From Phymorhynchus buccinoides (Eukaryota; Mollusca; Gastropoda; Neogastropoda; Raphitomidae): a DNA stretch of 64,000 nt. The position numbers were made by a program, and so were the translations under genes. This document shows positions 21,373 through 33,664 of the stretch, in pieces. Every line of letters begins with the position of its first letter. The stretch's first letter is position 1. The DNA lies in assembly GCA_017654935.2 (NCBI GenBank), contig CM065704.1, forward strand, positions 16,812,661 through 16,876,660, in the 5' to 3' direction. The notes under the pieces were generated by a model that searched no databases, was not told the DNA's origin, and was given only the letters and a program-made list of their open reading frames with translations.

Positions 21373-21876
21373 CAGTGGAACCTCCCTTAAAAAAAAACCT
21401 CCCATTATAAGACTCCCTCCCACATAAGACCTACTTCTTTGAGACATTGTCCTTCTTTGTAAGCATTAAAATTACGTCCCTTATAACTAACTATAAGACC
21501 TCATTTTTTATGATTTTTGAAGGTCTTATAAGGGAGGTTCGGTAAAGGTCAAGATGTGCCACCCCCCCTACCTATCTCGGTTAATTGTATTTTTCCGTTA
21601 TTGCCTTTCCCTAACCCTACCCCCCACCGTATAAGACGGAAAAACGCAACGAACCACAACTGTGACAAATCGCGGTGTACTGCAGTACATAGTGGGGGGT
21701 AAGGTTAGTTTTAATTAGGGTTGGGTTAGGGTTAGTATTCCAAAAAGGTAATTAGCTAAAAATGTTCCTAAAATACAGCTTTATGTATGGTAAGAAAGGC
21801 AAAAACAGAAAAATACAATTAACCGAGAAATGCATGGGGGGTGGCACATCTTTACCTTTACCGGGAGGTTCCACTG
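21373..21876. mobile_element. pogo/Tigger-like MITE, split by telomere-motif MITE
   Basis: CAGTGGAACCTCCCTT at 21373 and GGGAGGTTCCACTG ending at 21876, TA on both sides. A second element (21541-21862) is inserted with direct repeats GGGAGGTTC on each side. Confidence 0.7.
21541..21862. mobile_element. Telomere-motif MITE, copy 1
   Basis: 322 bp with about 22-bp inverted ends GGTAAAGGTCAAGATGTGCC, each followed by a C/G tract. The interior carries CCCTAACCCTA on one side and TTAGGGTTGGGTTAGGGTTA on the other, plus AAGACGG-AAAACGCAACGAACC. Flanked by GGGAGGTTC direct repeats (9 bp). No coding frame. Confidence 0.7.
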
Positions 21877-22194
21877 TAGTATGTACTCCTATATAGTGGT
21901 AAATATATTATTATTAATAGGCATGTTATGAGTTTGTAGCAATATTAAAATTGATAGTAAGTCCCGTAAGTATAATATTATTTAAATAAACCAGACCTGT
22001 GCCATACAAATTAAAAGTCCATATTCAAAGAGAGGATGTTGTACAGGCCGTGAGGCCTAGGCTATGAAAAGCAGTCATTTCCTTCCTTTCCATAAAGTGA
22101 CCACAGTCACTTTTGACTATTCTGTCGCTGTTACTCTACGGTAATGCGCACTGAGGTACTACTGAGATTGTGAGAAGAAGAAAGTTGACAGAAG

Positions 22195-22320
22195 AAGACA
22201 GAAAGCCTGGCCCAGCCAGCTAGGTTCCGCTCAGATCAGCCCCTAACGTGATGCCGTGCCAAGCAAGAGAATTACCCACCCAGCCAGGTCCCGCTAATCG
22301 GGCTCCAACGTGATGCCGCG
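22195..22320. repeat. Duplicated CCCAGCCAG...GATGCCG segment
   Basis: Two about 60-bp direct copies (CCCAGCCAGCTAGGTTCCGC and CCCAGCCAGGTCCCGCTAAT, both ending AACGTGATGCCG(T/C)GCC). Unknown nature, next to the LINE fragment. Confidence 0.55.
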
Positions 22321-22349
22321 CCATTGGGAAATAATAATAAAAAACCAAA

Positions 22350-22480
22350 AAGGGGTGAGTTATTGTGATTTGGACTGAGACCCAGGACACGAAGATGCCC
22401 TGGAAGGTCCCCGCCTCAACAGCCTGTTCGGGGAGGTTGTTCCATGCCTTGATCGTACGTGGCAGGAAACTGGCCTGTAT
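22350..22480 (-). pseudogene. LINE RT C-terminal fragment
   Basis: Reverse strand reads RTIKAWNNLPEQAVEAGTFQ, the 'WN-LPE--V-A-T' motif found at the end of many LINE ORF2 proteins. Short and followed by unrelated sequence. Confidence 0.6.
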
Positions 22481-22679
22481 AAACAGAGGCCGTTCGCCTA
22501 TTTGGCAAATACGGATTAGGGTCAGGGATAGGGTTAGAAATAGAATTGATCGTCCAGAAAAGGGATATGGTTAGGCAAAACAAAAAAATGTTTGTTTCCG
22601 GTTTCCCGACCGACCCTAGTTTTTTGCCGCCGGCCCTAAACTTTGTTTTGATGAATAAAGAAAAAAAAAGTAATTTGAG

Positions 22680-23930
22680 CTGACGATTGCACTCGGCGCA
22701 GTCAAAGACCGTTATTCGCGCAGACTTTTGTGACCCTACATCCGCCGACAAAATGGTGGGCGCTAGACACGCGATTGCAGTTTCAAAGCCAATGTGATAA
22801 ATATATTCACACACATAGACCGAACACAAATGTAAAAAAAAAGAAAAAAAAAAAAATATACCTACCTACCCTATTTTTTGAACTGATGAAACCCCAAACA
22901 CTGTTTTTTTTTTTTTGCCTTATAGTTAGGGTTAGAACTGAAAACAAATGTGAGAACTTAAACAAAAGTTCATTATTTGCCCGACTTCGTTGTGCTTAGG
23001 GTTAGAACTTACGGTCAGGATAGGGCTAGGGAATAGGCCAGGATGAGGAATATATATAAATATAAACAAGAGCAAAACGAAGAGCAAACTTTAATTGTGC
23101 GAAAAACATTATTTAAATAAAAAGATGGCTTATGCTGGTCTTCCTTCCTTCCTTCAAGCAACCACAATCCTTTGCTGATTCGGGTCCTGCTGATTATTCT
23201 GTCACTGTAAAATTCAGGGGGATCTACGGAAAAATATACGCGGAATACTTCAGCCCCAATCTATAGATAGAAGAGGAGAGAGAGAGAAAAGGGGGGTGGG
23301 GGGAGAATTAGATATTTTATATAAGATAATCACCAATACCCTATGCTACATGACCCAGCCAGTCAGGGACCATTCAACGGAACCCCCAAATGACCCCACA
23401 TACCCAAGTAGATAGAGAGAGAGAGGGGGGGGAGCTAGATGGAGAGAGAGAGAGAGACTCAATAGGGCATTTGCCATGCGAGGACGACCTTGAAATTCAC
23501 TGAGTTGAACTTAGAGAGTTGAACTAGAAAGGTCAGCGTAACTCGGGCAGCGCGAGTGCGGGCAAATTAGTAGTCTAGTATAGAAAACGAAACTCGTGGT
23601 GAATGCCCTATTCAACATCCTTAAGTCGAAATTCCATGGGCAGTCCTATATGTTGAGCTGAGACGCCAGCTGTTTTCTTACCCCCAGCTGCTGGTGGAGT
23701 CCCATTCGGACTGGATCGATGCTGCCTCCACACACTGAGCATGCATTTATTCATGAAAAGCCTGTCCCCATATACGTACCTACCTATCTACCTACCCCAT
23801 ACCTGGGACTGCCTCAGTGAAGCTAAACAAAGAAAGTCTGGCGACGTTGTTGACATAGCCCAAAGTTCTATTCTGTTATTTACTCAGCGAACTTTGGGGG
23901 ATTTCCCAGGCTGTTCATGAGAGAGAGACA
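22680..23930. other. Intergenic region with no recognised exon
   Basis: Between the two gene starts. Contains GA-rich runs (23276-23300, 23415-23456), TTAGGG-like singles and a CTACCTAC run. The unseen 5' exons of the adaptor gene may lie here or at 24.3-25.1 kb. Confidence 0.4.
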
Positions 23931-23937
23931 ACCAAAC

Positions 23938-25144
23938 TACAGTGGAACCTCCCTTATGGCAAATGAGGTCTTATAAGGGAGGGATCTTATAAGGGAGGTA
24001 ATTTTAATACTTACAAAGGTTAGCAATGTCTCAGAAGAAGTATCATAAAAACCAGACTATAAGACGCACCTGTATATAAGCCGCATCCCTTAAATTGAAA
24101 AAAAATTATGGTTTTTTGTTGTTGTTGTTTTTTTGCTGTCCCATCTTCTGGACCCTAGTTTTTGCTCCCACGCCGACATTCCGAAACCAATTCGCAGCTT
24201 TTGTTCAAGTCGCAGAAACCGAGACCAGTAATTCCAAGGGCAGCGAATCTATGTTGCAAGGGAGGCAACCAACCGATGACACTGCAGCTGCTGAGTCACT
24301 TCGGTGGAGTTCAGTGGAGCCTGTTCAGGACACCACTTTACTACCCCCCCTCCTGACGACACTATTCTCTTAGCGGAGCCAGCGTGACGCGAGGTCCTCC
24401 TCCGAGGGCGCCATGCCAACCGTCCACCGAATATCCCCAGAACACACTGATCCCCATGACTTTGACCCGAACACCAAGGCATAGACTGGATGGAAACTGA
24501 AACTGAGGTCAAATGAAGAGCAGGGCATGCAAAGCCACCTATTTGAGACTTTTTTTTTTTTTTAAACTTTATGATTGATGGGAAAATGAGGCCTGATGAT
24601 AACGATGATGATGATGCTATGGAGTTCCGTATTTTTGAGGGCATGGCAGGGCTGTATTCTACTCATCCTTTCATAATGATATCCCAGCGTTAACCATGCC
24701 CGAGAACTACCTCTATGTTAGGTATTTATTCATGTATAAGCCGCACCAGTTCTAAGCCGCAGAGAAAATTGTATGTGAGCAAACCAACACAAATATAGAA
24801 AGTTCATATATTTGCCCGAATATTTCGTTGTCAGACACTTTAAGCATGAGATTTGAATCTATTGATTACCAAAACCAGTTTTGAGTCTAGGGAAGCTCAA
24901 AATAGGATGAGGAATGTGTCCAGAAACAGATATAATCATACTGCAAAATGAATGGGGAAAAAATCCACAGATAAGAAAAACCAGTCTATAAGCCGCATGG
25001 GCCAAAGTTGAGGGAAAAAAAAAAACAGGCTTATACTTATAGTCCGCATTTTACGTCTTATGTGGGAGGGAGTCTTATAATGGAAGATGCAGGGTTCTCA
25101 CTCTAGGAAAAAAAGTATCACTTTATAGTCCGAATAATACGGTA
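23938..25144. mobile_element. Broken stack of TA-type elements
   Basis: Contains ACAGTGGAACCTCCCTTAT at 23940, fragments of the CTTATAAGGGAGG family near 23980 and 25057, a (GTT)n/GCTGTCCC repeat (about 24120-24330), and two 'ACTATAAG(A/C)CGC' element ends (24050 and 24985-25144). The boundaries overlap and the insertion order could not be resolved by eye. It ends about 50 bases before the first recognised adaptor exon. Confidence 0.4.
24118..24330 (+). repeat. GTT-tailed dispersed repeat, copy 2
   Basis: (GTT)n, GCTGTCCCATCTTCTGGACC through TGCTGAGTCACTTCGGTGGA, matching copies 1 and 3. Confidence 0.65.
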
Positions 25145-25196
25145 AATATACTTATCTATGGTTATATGTTGATGTGGTTGTTTTCTTGTGTTTCAG

Positions 25197-25259
25197 AACA
25201 GTCTCACATTATTTAGAGATGAATTCCTGAGAGAAGGCATTGATGGAAGCAAACTCATG
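25197..25259 (+). CDS. Adaptor exon a, SAM-domain fragment
   Basis: 63-nt exon, phase 0/0, acceptor GTTTCAG and donor GTAGGA. It encodes NSLTLFRDEF and LREGIDGSKLM. The F...(E/D)..IDG..L(L/M) pattern is the helix 2-3 region of SAM domains (LCP2 has YHIDGARFL here). Only one reading frame is open. The preceding exon was not recognised. Confidence 0.75.
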
Positions 25260-25337
25260 GTAGGAGACTGAATTTTTAATTTCTGTTCAAAATGGCACAG
25301 AAGTAAAGTTTTTTACTGAAATGCTCTGGACAACACA

Positions 25338-25340
<3 letters not shown>

Positions 25341-25374
<34 letters not shown>

Positions 25375-25385
25375 TGTGTGTGTCA
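25341..25385. repeat. (GA)n(GT)n microsatellite
   Basis: GA run followed by GT, after adaptor exon a. Confidence 0.9.
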
Positions 25386-25488
25386 GTGTGTGTGCATTTT
25401 CTTCAGCAAAGCTAGACTTTAAACTGTGTTTTCTCAAAATGATCCACACTGTCTTATCCTACTAACTTTAAATGCTCATAACTCTGGA

Positions 25489-25774
25489 ACGAAAAAAGAT
25501 AAAGAATGATTCTTGTAATGTATCATTACAAAGATAATTGTTTGAAGTTTTCAAATGTATAATTTTCTTAAGAATGGTCAGTTCGACACTTAATGTCCCT
25601 TTCGTGGTGCTGGGTCAAATATTTTGTGTTACGAAAAAAGATAAAGAATGATTCTTGTAATGTATCATTACAAAGATAATTGTCTGAAGTTTTCAAATGT
25701 ATAATGTTCGTAAGAATGGTCAGTTCGACACTTAATGTCCCTTTCGTTTTGCTGGGTGAAATATTTTGTGTTAT
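25489..25774. repeat. Tandem duplication (2 x about 143 bp) of a TATGTGACCC-element end
   Basis: Two copies starting ACGAAAAAAGATAAAGAATG (25489 and 25632), differing at only a few bases, each ending in the AATGTCCCTTTCGT terminal motif of the TATGTGACCC family. Intron between adaptor exons a and b. Confidence 0.7.
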
Positions 25775-25829
25775 CTTATTTATTGGAGGGAAAAAAAGAA
25801 AGAAAGAAAGAAAACCCCACCTGACACAC

Positions 25830-25831
<2 letters not shown>

Positions 25832-25871
<40 letters not shown>
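25832..25871. repeat. (CA)n microsatellite
   Basis: Pure CA, 40 bp, ending 40 bases before adaptor exon b. Confidence 0.95.
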
Positions 25872-25872
<1 letters not shown>

Positions 25873-25911
25873 TAAGCTCATTTGTTAATGAATGAATGAT
25901 TTCTTTTGCAG

Positions 25912-25973
25912 AAAATGCAGCCGCAAGAAGTTGATGCCAAATACAATAATGCCAAATATGCCAAGCAAAGAAA
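25912..25973 (+). CDS. Adaptor exon b, SAM-domain fragment
   Basis: 62-nt exon, phase 0 to 2, acceptor TTTTGCAG and donor GTGAGT. It encodes KMQPQEVDAKYNNAKYAKQRK, matching a SAM helix 4 position after 'L..(M/L)' and leading into the final helix. It begins about 40 bases after a CA microsatellite, and a roughly 200-bp CT tract starts 85 bases after its donor. Confidence 0.75.
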
Positions 25974-26058
25974 GTGAGTTATTTTGACAGCACCTTTTTT
26001 TTCTTAATCGTTTTAGGATTGTAGTATATATCGTTTTAGGATTGTAGTATATCTTTAG

Positions 26059-26268
<210 letters not shown>

Positions 26269-26368
26269 TTCAAATATTCTATTATTATTTTTGTTCTCCA
26301 ATGTTTTGCAATGAAAATGATGCTTCCCCCATGTCATCAGAACCCAGTGTTAATGACATTAAAGGGTC

Positions 26369-26530
<162 letters not shown>

Positions 26531-26724
26531 GTTTATTTCATTCTTTCTCTCTATGTATGTGGAATTTTCATAGACTTGATTTTTTTTTAAAGTTCCTGTG
26601 CTGCCCTTTCACTAAGTTTCAGTGCACACGAAAATGGAAGTGAAATCTGTTTGTGCTGTGAACTAACAGTGTTATGTGTGTTTGCATTTTTCCATTTTAC
26701 GTCTTTTCCCTAAAAATAATTAGT

Positions 26725-26729
<5 letters not shown>

Positions 26730-26759
<30 letters not shown>
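26730..26759. repeat. (GT)n microsatellite
   Basis: Short pure GT run. Confidence 0.9.
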
Positions 26760-26762
<3 letters not shown>

Positions 26763-26809
26763 AAATAATTCAAAATGGTTGCGATGCGAAATGGTTTAAC
26801 GCCCTTGAC

Positions 26810-27000
26810 GGTAAGAGTTAATCCCTTATTGATCAGTATCCAAAAGGGCATTCACTCTTGCAAAAGGCAGCCGTTAAGCGGCCTCAAATAGGGTTATTGG
26901 TGAGAGTTATACCCTTGTTTGGTCAGTACTCAACCGTCTTCCCCCACCCACCAAGGGCATTCACTCTTGCAAAAGGTGTTCTTTGCAGTAGCCAATTATA
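26810..27000. mobile_element. Second copy of the TATTGGCC element, cut by a hAT MITE
   Basis: CGCCCTTGACGGTAAGAGTT through AGTAGCCAATTATA aligns with 12184-12384; the left end is missing. The hAT-like MITE at 27001 sits just past the right TIR. Confidence 0.6.
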
Positions 27001-27470
27001 CAGGGTTCCCACAAGTCCTTGAAAACTTGAAAAGTCCTGGAAAACTAGCAAGGCCTTTTCCAGGGCTTGAAAAGTGCTGGAAAAACAGCACAGGCCCTAA
27101 AGCTCCTGGAAAAGTCCTGGAATTTTCTTAATTTGCTTACCAGATTCTCAAGCAAAACCAACACTCGATCTCTTTGAAAATATATATAGTAAAACTGAAA
27201 GTTAACTCTTGTTATTTTTAAAATTCAGACTTTTGACCGCCTGATATTGTGACAGCCGACGACCATGGTACTGCGTGTGGACTATTGGCGTGTGCAGGTT
27301 TTGTAGTTTCAAGTAATTAGAATAGTTCGATATTAGCACACCTCTTACCGTAATGCTTATTATCCATTATTACAAGCAGTATTTTTAGTCCTTGAAATTT
27401 ACCAGCATGGTCCTGGAATAGTCCTGGAAAAGTCCTTGAATTTTTCTTTGAGAGATCTGTGGGAACCCTG
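27001..27470. mobile_element. hAT-like MITE, CAGGGTTCCCACA ends
   Basis: 470 bp with 13-bp inverted ends CAGGGTTCCCACA and its complement; ATTATA repeated on both sides (26995-27000, 27471-27476). Sub-terminal 'AGTCCTTGAAAA/AGTCCTGGAAAA' repeats occur at both ends. The CAGGG start fits hAT, although hAT usually gives 8 bp. Confidence 0.7.
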
Positions 27471-28268
27471 ATTATAGGGGTGGTGGTAATGGGTGTTTGG
27501 CTACTTTGCGGCTATTAACTCTACTAGCACCATGGGTGAATACTGATTCGCCAAAGACATCACATCTACACTCCCACCAAAGACATTCACTACCAAGCAC
27601 CCTGCCATGTGTTTGTCTATCTTTAGAGCTTATGTCAATGCTTCTTCTGTTAACCCTCTCTTTATCATTGGCTCCCGTAGCGCCGATTGCGCCCGCTGAA
27701 CGCCCGGTCTAGTAGTTTCACTTTCACTTTTGCCCTACCCACAATGCAATATACTAAGTTAGTTCTTCCTGTTCCTGACTCTCAGTGGTCCGTTTTTGGT
27801 TCTTACAGCAAGGGAAAGCACCCACTAGTCTTTCAGTTTTTTGAACGGATTTTTCGAAGTTACTCCAAATTTTGTTCTTCTTTCCACGTGACGTGCGCAG
27901 TATTGACTCGGCGCGATGCTCGGAGCGCCATTACGGATTTTTTAAAATTCCAATTCATGGTTTGTTGTGTGACAGTGTGTTAGCTTTGGAATGAAAATAT
28001 CATCATTGCTATTCAATATGCATCTTTCAGAAATGAAATGTGAGATAGACTTTATTCTGGGTGATTTTTTTAAAATAAAAGATTTGGTGTGACGTTCGGA
28101 GTTACTTCCCATCACTTGGTACTCAATATAGATTCTCGGTTCGATTGATCAGAGTGAGAGGGCTAAAGCAACGCGGGCACACTCGAAATAAAACCAGTTA
28201 CTCCGCTCTTGTCGGTTGAGATGCAACAGACAACCTAAACCGTAAAAAAATACATGGCACTAGAAGAG

Positions 28269-28510
28269 TTAACCCTTTCACCGCCAGCCATATTTCAGCC
28301 AAACATTTCCATTAAATTTACTTGCGTAGAGAACAAAATCCATCTGCAGTATTGGTGATTCTTCTGTGAAATATATAAAATAAGGTCTATCCTAACTTTC
28401 TCAAAACTAAGACAATAGGATCTTTGGATAATAGATCCCAATTTGATGCCTTTTAGTGACATAGGTATTACTGTGGTGCTAAAATGCGACTTTGGCGGTG
28501 AAAGGGTTAA
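28269..28510. mobile_element. piggyBac-like MITE, copy 6
   Basis: TTAACCCTTTCACCGCCAGC start and GGCGGTGAAAGGGTTAA end. The sequence to the left (27650-28272) also begins TTAACCCTCT and ends AGAAGAGTTAA, so a second, diverged TTAA element may share this target. Confidence 0.8.
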
Positions 28511-28744
28511 AAACATGATCCCGTTTGTTGCCATGCACACTTCAGGACTACGTTCTGAAAAACATAAGGAAAATATTATTTTTGCAAACAAAGTTTACTT
28601 AAAATTGTATTCATGGGTGTGTTAAGAGTAGAAAACAGCAGGAAATCTGATATAAAAATTTTGTTGGTAAGTAATGGGTTAATTCAGCGAGAATGTTCCG
28701 CCATTTTATTTTATCACTTGTCGATTTTCCTTTCTGCTTTTCAG

Positions 28745-28792
28745 AGTTCTAAAAGACCATCTCAGCAAGATTGAAAGTCCCAGATCTCCTCT
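28745..28792 (+). CDS. Adaptor exon c, final SAM helix
   Basis: 48-nt exon, phase 2 to 2, acceptor CTTTTCAG and donor GTGAGT. It encodes VLKDHLSKIESPRSPL, an amphipathic helix like the last SAM helix (LRVPILSKLSQEI in LCP2), ending in a Ser-Pro linker. Confidence 0.75.
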
Positions 28793-28919
28793 GTGAGTAG
28801 CGCTGAAAGTTATGTGTGTTGGTGTATGTGGTCAGTCCGTGCAACTCAGTTGCTTAATGCCTTACTGAATGAAAGATGAACAATGAGTCGGTGTTGATAA
28901 ATGTGTGTGTGAGTGTGAG

Positions 28920-29305
28920 ACGACGACGAAAATGGTGTTTTACGTCCTCTTGGTCTGAATCAGACACATACGGGACATTTGTAAATACAAATATGGTGGG
29001 AACAATACTGGAGGCAATGCCCGGAGGCAGTACGAAACCAGTAAAGTCCCGATTTTTTATTAATACAGATAGCTGTAGCGGTGACCACTCCTCGGTTAAA
29101 CCTCATCGGCTATGGCACCGCCACAAGTTAAACCCAAGTAGTATAAAGTGTGAGTGTGAGAGAGAGAGAGAGTTGCTTTGTATATGTGTTGTTGCTGGTT
29201 TGTGTCATTCTTAAACACTACTTTTGTTGTCTATTTGTTGATGAACATTTGATTGTAAAGCGCTATATAAATGTACTATATTATTATTATTATTATTATT
29301 ATGTC
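28920..29305 (+). mobile_element. Retroelement 3' region with (ATT)n tail
   Basis: GTGTTTTACGTCCTCTTGG block, AAACCTCATCGGCTATGGCA, a GA run, then GTAAAGCGCTATATAAATGT and (TTA)n at 29281-29302. Possibly a SINE (28920-29140) beside a LINE tail. Confidence 0.5.
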
Positions 29306-29339
29306 ACATTTTGGTCTAATTTGTGTGGGCCTCAATAAG

Positions 29340-29535
29340 TAGCCAAGATGTAACTGACACTTCCTCCGAAGTCGGAGTGTGGCTGCCCACGTGGCGGGGT
29401 AATCGAAAACGGCCACGCACGTAATGTTCTCATCCCTAGCCGGTGCATTTGTACCATATTGTTCAAGTGCTTCGGCTGCTGGTATGATCCCTGGAGTCTT
29501 TAAGCCAGGGAATAACAACAAACAACAACAACAAC
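29340..29535 (+). mobile_element. SINE-like element with (AAC)n tail
   Basis: CTTCCTCCGAAGTCGGAGTG, CCACGTGGCGGGGTAATCG, GGAGTCTTTAAGCCAGGG, then AATAACAACAAACAACAACA. A single copy in this window; recognised only from tail structure. Confidence 0.4.
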
Positions 29536-29751
29536 ACTGCCACTGTTTTTGAAAAACAAAGATAAAGAAAAAATATCAAGAAAGTAAGGGAAACATACAA
29601 ATGTGGCTGACAGAAAAGCATCACATGTGTTTGTGTCACTGTGTGTCTGTGTGCGCGCGATAGATTTTCACCTTGTCAAGTTCATGTTTGTGTGTAAATA
29701 ACTGCATGTGTATGATTCTCTTATGACCCTCTCTCTCTTTGTCTCTCTCTG

Positions 29752-30608
<857 letters not shown>

Positions 30609-30629
30609 ATTATCACATGTTGCTGTGTA

Positions 30630-30662
30630 TGTGTGTGTGTGTGATTCTCACTTTCATGAGTG

Positions 30663-30696
<34 letters not shown>

Positions 30697-30740
30697 ATAT
30701 TCTCACTTTCATGAGTGTGTGTGCGTGTGTGTGTGTGACT
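30630..30740. repeat. (GT)n with a 55-bp duplicated block
   Basis: GATTCTCACTTTCATGAGTG and GATATTCTCACTTTCATGAG with GT runs; ends just before adaptor exon d. Confidence 0.9.
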
Positions 30741-30751
30741 ATGGGCTGTAG

Positions 30752-30840
30752 GTCATGGAACACAGCAGTTTCTCCTCCTCCGCCTCCTCCCAGACCACCA
30801 GGAGGCCGGGCACACCCTCCTCCACCATCCCAGCCACATG
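30752..30840 (+). CDS. Adaptor exon d, polyproline block 1
   Basis: 89-nt exon, phase 2 to 1, acceptor GCTGTAG and donor GTAAGG. It encodes SWNTAVSPPPPPPRPPGGR and AHPPPPSQPHG. The PPPPPPRPPGGR stretch is a good SH3 (PxxP-R) or profilin/EVH1-type ligand. The exon follows a GT microsatellite closely. Confidence 0.75.
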
Positions 30841-30911
30841 GTAAGGAGCTTGTGTGTGTATAATATATTTTTGTCGTTTATTTATTTATATTGTTTGCTT
30901 GTTTATTCATT

Positions 30912-30980
30912 TATGATTGTAAGCGCTTAGGGCTTTTTTTAAGAGTAGGCGCTATAAATGCTAATTATTATTATTATTAT
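30912..30980 (+). mobile_element. (ATT)n-tailed retroelement 3' end
   Basis: GATTGTAAGCGCTTAGGGC, GTAGGCGCTATAAATGCTAA and (TTA)n. Confidence 0.65.
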
Positions 30981-31175
30981 GAAAATGAAATGAAGGAAAC
31001 ACCAACGAGCTAGTTAGTTGCTTTTATTTCAATATTTCGGTCGTGCTCGACCTTTTACTAGGAAACCTTTCTCTTGACTGACAGTAGTCTCATCTCTCCC
31101 AATTTCACAATGTGGTCTCTATGTTTCTTCTTAGAATGTTCATATTGTAACTATTTTACTCTTGTATAATTAATT

Positions 31176-31218
31176 GTGTGTGAGTGTGTGTGTGCGCATG
31201 CATGTGTGTGTATGTGTG

Positions 31219-31251
<33 letters not shown>
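31176..31251. repeat. (GT)n microsatellite
   Basis: Imperfect GT with GCATGCATG. Confidence 0.9.
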
Positions 31252-31324
31252 AAGGAAGTAAGAGAACGTTGCGTGCAAGCATCATGCTTATTTTACTTTC
31301 TAATGATTAATTATTTGTTTGCCT

Positions 31325-31390
31325 TTAATGTTCTTGTTATCAATGTAAAGCGCACTGAGCTCATGTGAGAAAGAGCGCTATATAAATTCC

Positions 31391-31429
<39 letters not shown>

Positions 31430-31430
31430 A
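31325..31430 (+). mobile_element. (ATT)n-tailed retroelement 3' end
   Basis: AATGTAAAGCGCACTGAGCT, CATGTGAGAAAGAGCGCTAT, ATAAATTCCC and twelve ATT units. Confidence 0.75.
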
Positions 31431-31925
31431 ACAACAGTGAGTATCAGTCACACACACACACACACACCCAAAAAGGGGTGAAGAAAATGCATGCACATGA
31501 AAAACAATCTTGAGCGAGTTATCACTCAAATCTAAAAGTTGAAGCTAACAAGATTTATAGGTGACACGTGAACTTAAATCACCTAATGCAGATTCACTGG
31601 ATTCTATTACTGGAATGCAGTTCATGGAAGTTCAGTTTAACGTCACGTATCGGCTTTCGCCATGTACGACGGGCTGAACAAACCAACCAGGGTATAAACA
31701 AAAATCTATGTTCCTGAATCACTGTCTTAGCCAAAAGGCAGAGAAGCGATCAGTCCTATTTTCAATGAGTGTTTTTATAGTTGGTAGCACTGACATGATC
31801 CTGCATGCAAACACGTGTACATACACACAAATACATTTACAGATTAGCGGGGTACCTACTCTCACAATGTTCAGCATGAACAAGTGCCTCGCCACTCAGG
31901 CACCAGAACACACTTATCAACACTC

Positions 31926-31954
<29 letters not shown>

Positions 31955-31956
<2 letters not shown>

Positions 31957-32003
31957 TTAGAGAGGGAGAGAGAGAGAGAAAGAAGGAGCTTGTGTCATTA
32001 CCT

Positions 32004-32044
<41 letters not shown>

Positions 32045-32062
32045 AGCTTAATGTCATTACGT

Positions 32063-32139
<77 letters not shown>

Positions 32140-32157
32140 AGCTTAATGTCATTACGT

Positions 32158-32224
<67 letters not shown>

Positions 32225-32258
32225 AGCTTGTGTCATTATGTTAGAGAGAGAGAGAGAG
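31955..32258. repeat. AG tracts alternating with a 27-bp unit
   Basis: AAGGAGCTTAATGTCATTAC-GTTAGAG between (AG)n runs, four to five times; follows an (ATT)n run at 31927-31954. Confidence 0.8.
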
Positions 32259-32259
32259 G

Positions 32260-33440
32260 TTGATTAATTGAAGGAGGCAGTGGGTGGATGCCTTGTGCCT
32301 CCTTATGGGGAGCTTGCATTAATCATATATGTCATTGTGTATGCAAAGTTTGAACAATGTACGTCTTCTATTTCCCGAGAAATTGCCAACGTTAACCTTT
32401 TCTGAACGAGTTGGTTGCATATTGCTGCAGGATGGTTCATAACCGGCAGACGATGCAGCCATATTTTGCTGCAGCAGGATCTGAATCTGTAGACGCTGCA
32501 GCCCATAGTGGCTGACTGAAGTTCTAAAAATTCTCATTCTCTCCTATTTTCGTTGTAAGAGAAACAACATAATGTTATAAGTTGTATGGATGTCTTAGCA
32601 AGGTTGCCATTGCTATTTTGGATGTCCCTGACCCCTGCACGTGAAGGAATGTGACTTTGGAATGCTGAACCCGAATCTGTTTTTTCCCACTCAGCAGTTA
32701 GCTGACTGGAAGAGGAATTCTCAGAAATAATATAAACAGGATGCATCTCTCCTTTCACCCATAAAGTAAATGAAGTGAACTAAGTGACTATGAGCTGTGG
32801 GGCAGATTTTTAGAAGGGCGGATTATGCTGTGCATCAAGGGGGGTTTCCAGCAGATTTTAAAGTACTTTACAGTTACGAACAATTGCCATGGATGAACAA
32901 TACAGTCTGTATGAGTGTATGTGCATGCGTGCGTGCGTATGTGTATGTGAGAGAGAGATTGTATTTTGTTTTGTTTTATGCAACCAGGGGTGAGGTCCAC
33001 GCTACCGGGAAACACCCTATAATCTGTCCCTGTTATAAGAGGAAGTGAAAAGTGATAAATAATGATAGAGAAGACTGAAATAAAGACATAAGCATCAACA
33101 TTTGTTGCCCGTTTTACCTTTAGGTTGCTATTACAAAAACGGAAACGAGTGTAATTATTTTTTTTACTCTTGTTACCCATGTTACTTTCAGCGACAAGCA
33201 TGGCCATACAGTTGCCGCTAATGATTTATTTCTACCATAATCGTTTCGTTCTGTGTTTGCTCTTTCTGTTGACACCAAACACTTTATTGTTAGTGTTTGT
33301 TTAGCTATCGAGAAAAAAAAATCAGAAAAGTGCTGAAATCAGCCGTCTACAGGGAATAGGCGCCAGCTGTGGGTGTCGGCACACGGGAAGTGTAAGTCTG
33401 ACACTGCTGCCGGCGGGATTGTGTTAAAGAGATTGGACCA
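32260..33440. other. Adaptor intron, no recognised features
   Basis: A short palindromic GCAGCATATTG-type set near 32430-32510 (GCTGCAGGATGG, GCAGCCATATTTTGCTGCAG, GCAGCC) was noted. No exon recognised. Confidence 0.4.
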
Positions 33441-33447
33441 TGGACGC

Positions 33448-33449
<2 letters not shown>

Positions 33450-33521
<72 letters not shown>
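33450..33521. repeat. (CA)n microsatellite
   Basis: About 72 bp of pure CA. Confidence 0.95.
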
Positions 33522-33524
<3 letters not shown>

Positions 33525-33664
33525 CATGTACACACAGACACATAACCGAACAACTATCATACTATAGACTCACTTCCTGTTATTAGTGTTAACTTCGTTG
33601 TATGAGTGAGCCAAAAATGCTTCAGGAGCCTGCAAATCAAAGTCCAGCACTTCCTTGTTGTCCT

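Noticed and set aside
23680..23760. Possible first SAM exon after TTACCCCCAG
   Set aside because: The open stretch (LLVESHSDWIDAAS) ends in a stop soon after, with no donor and no SAM motif.
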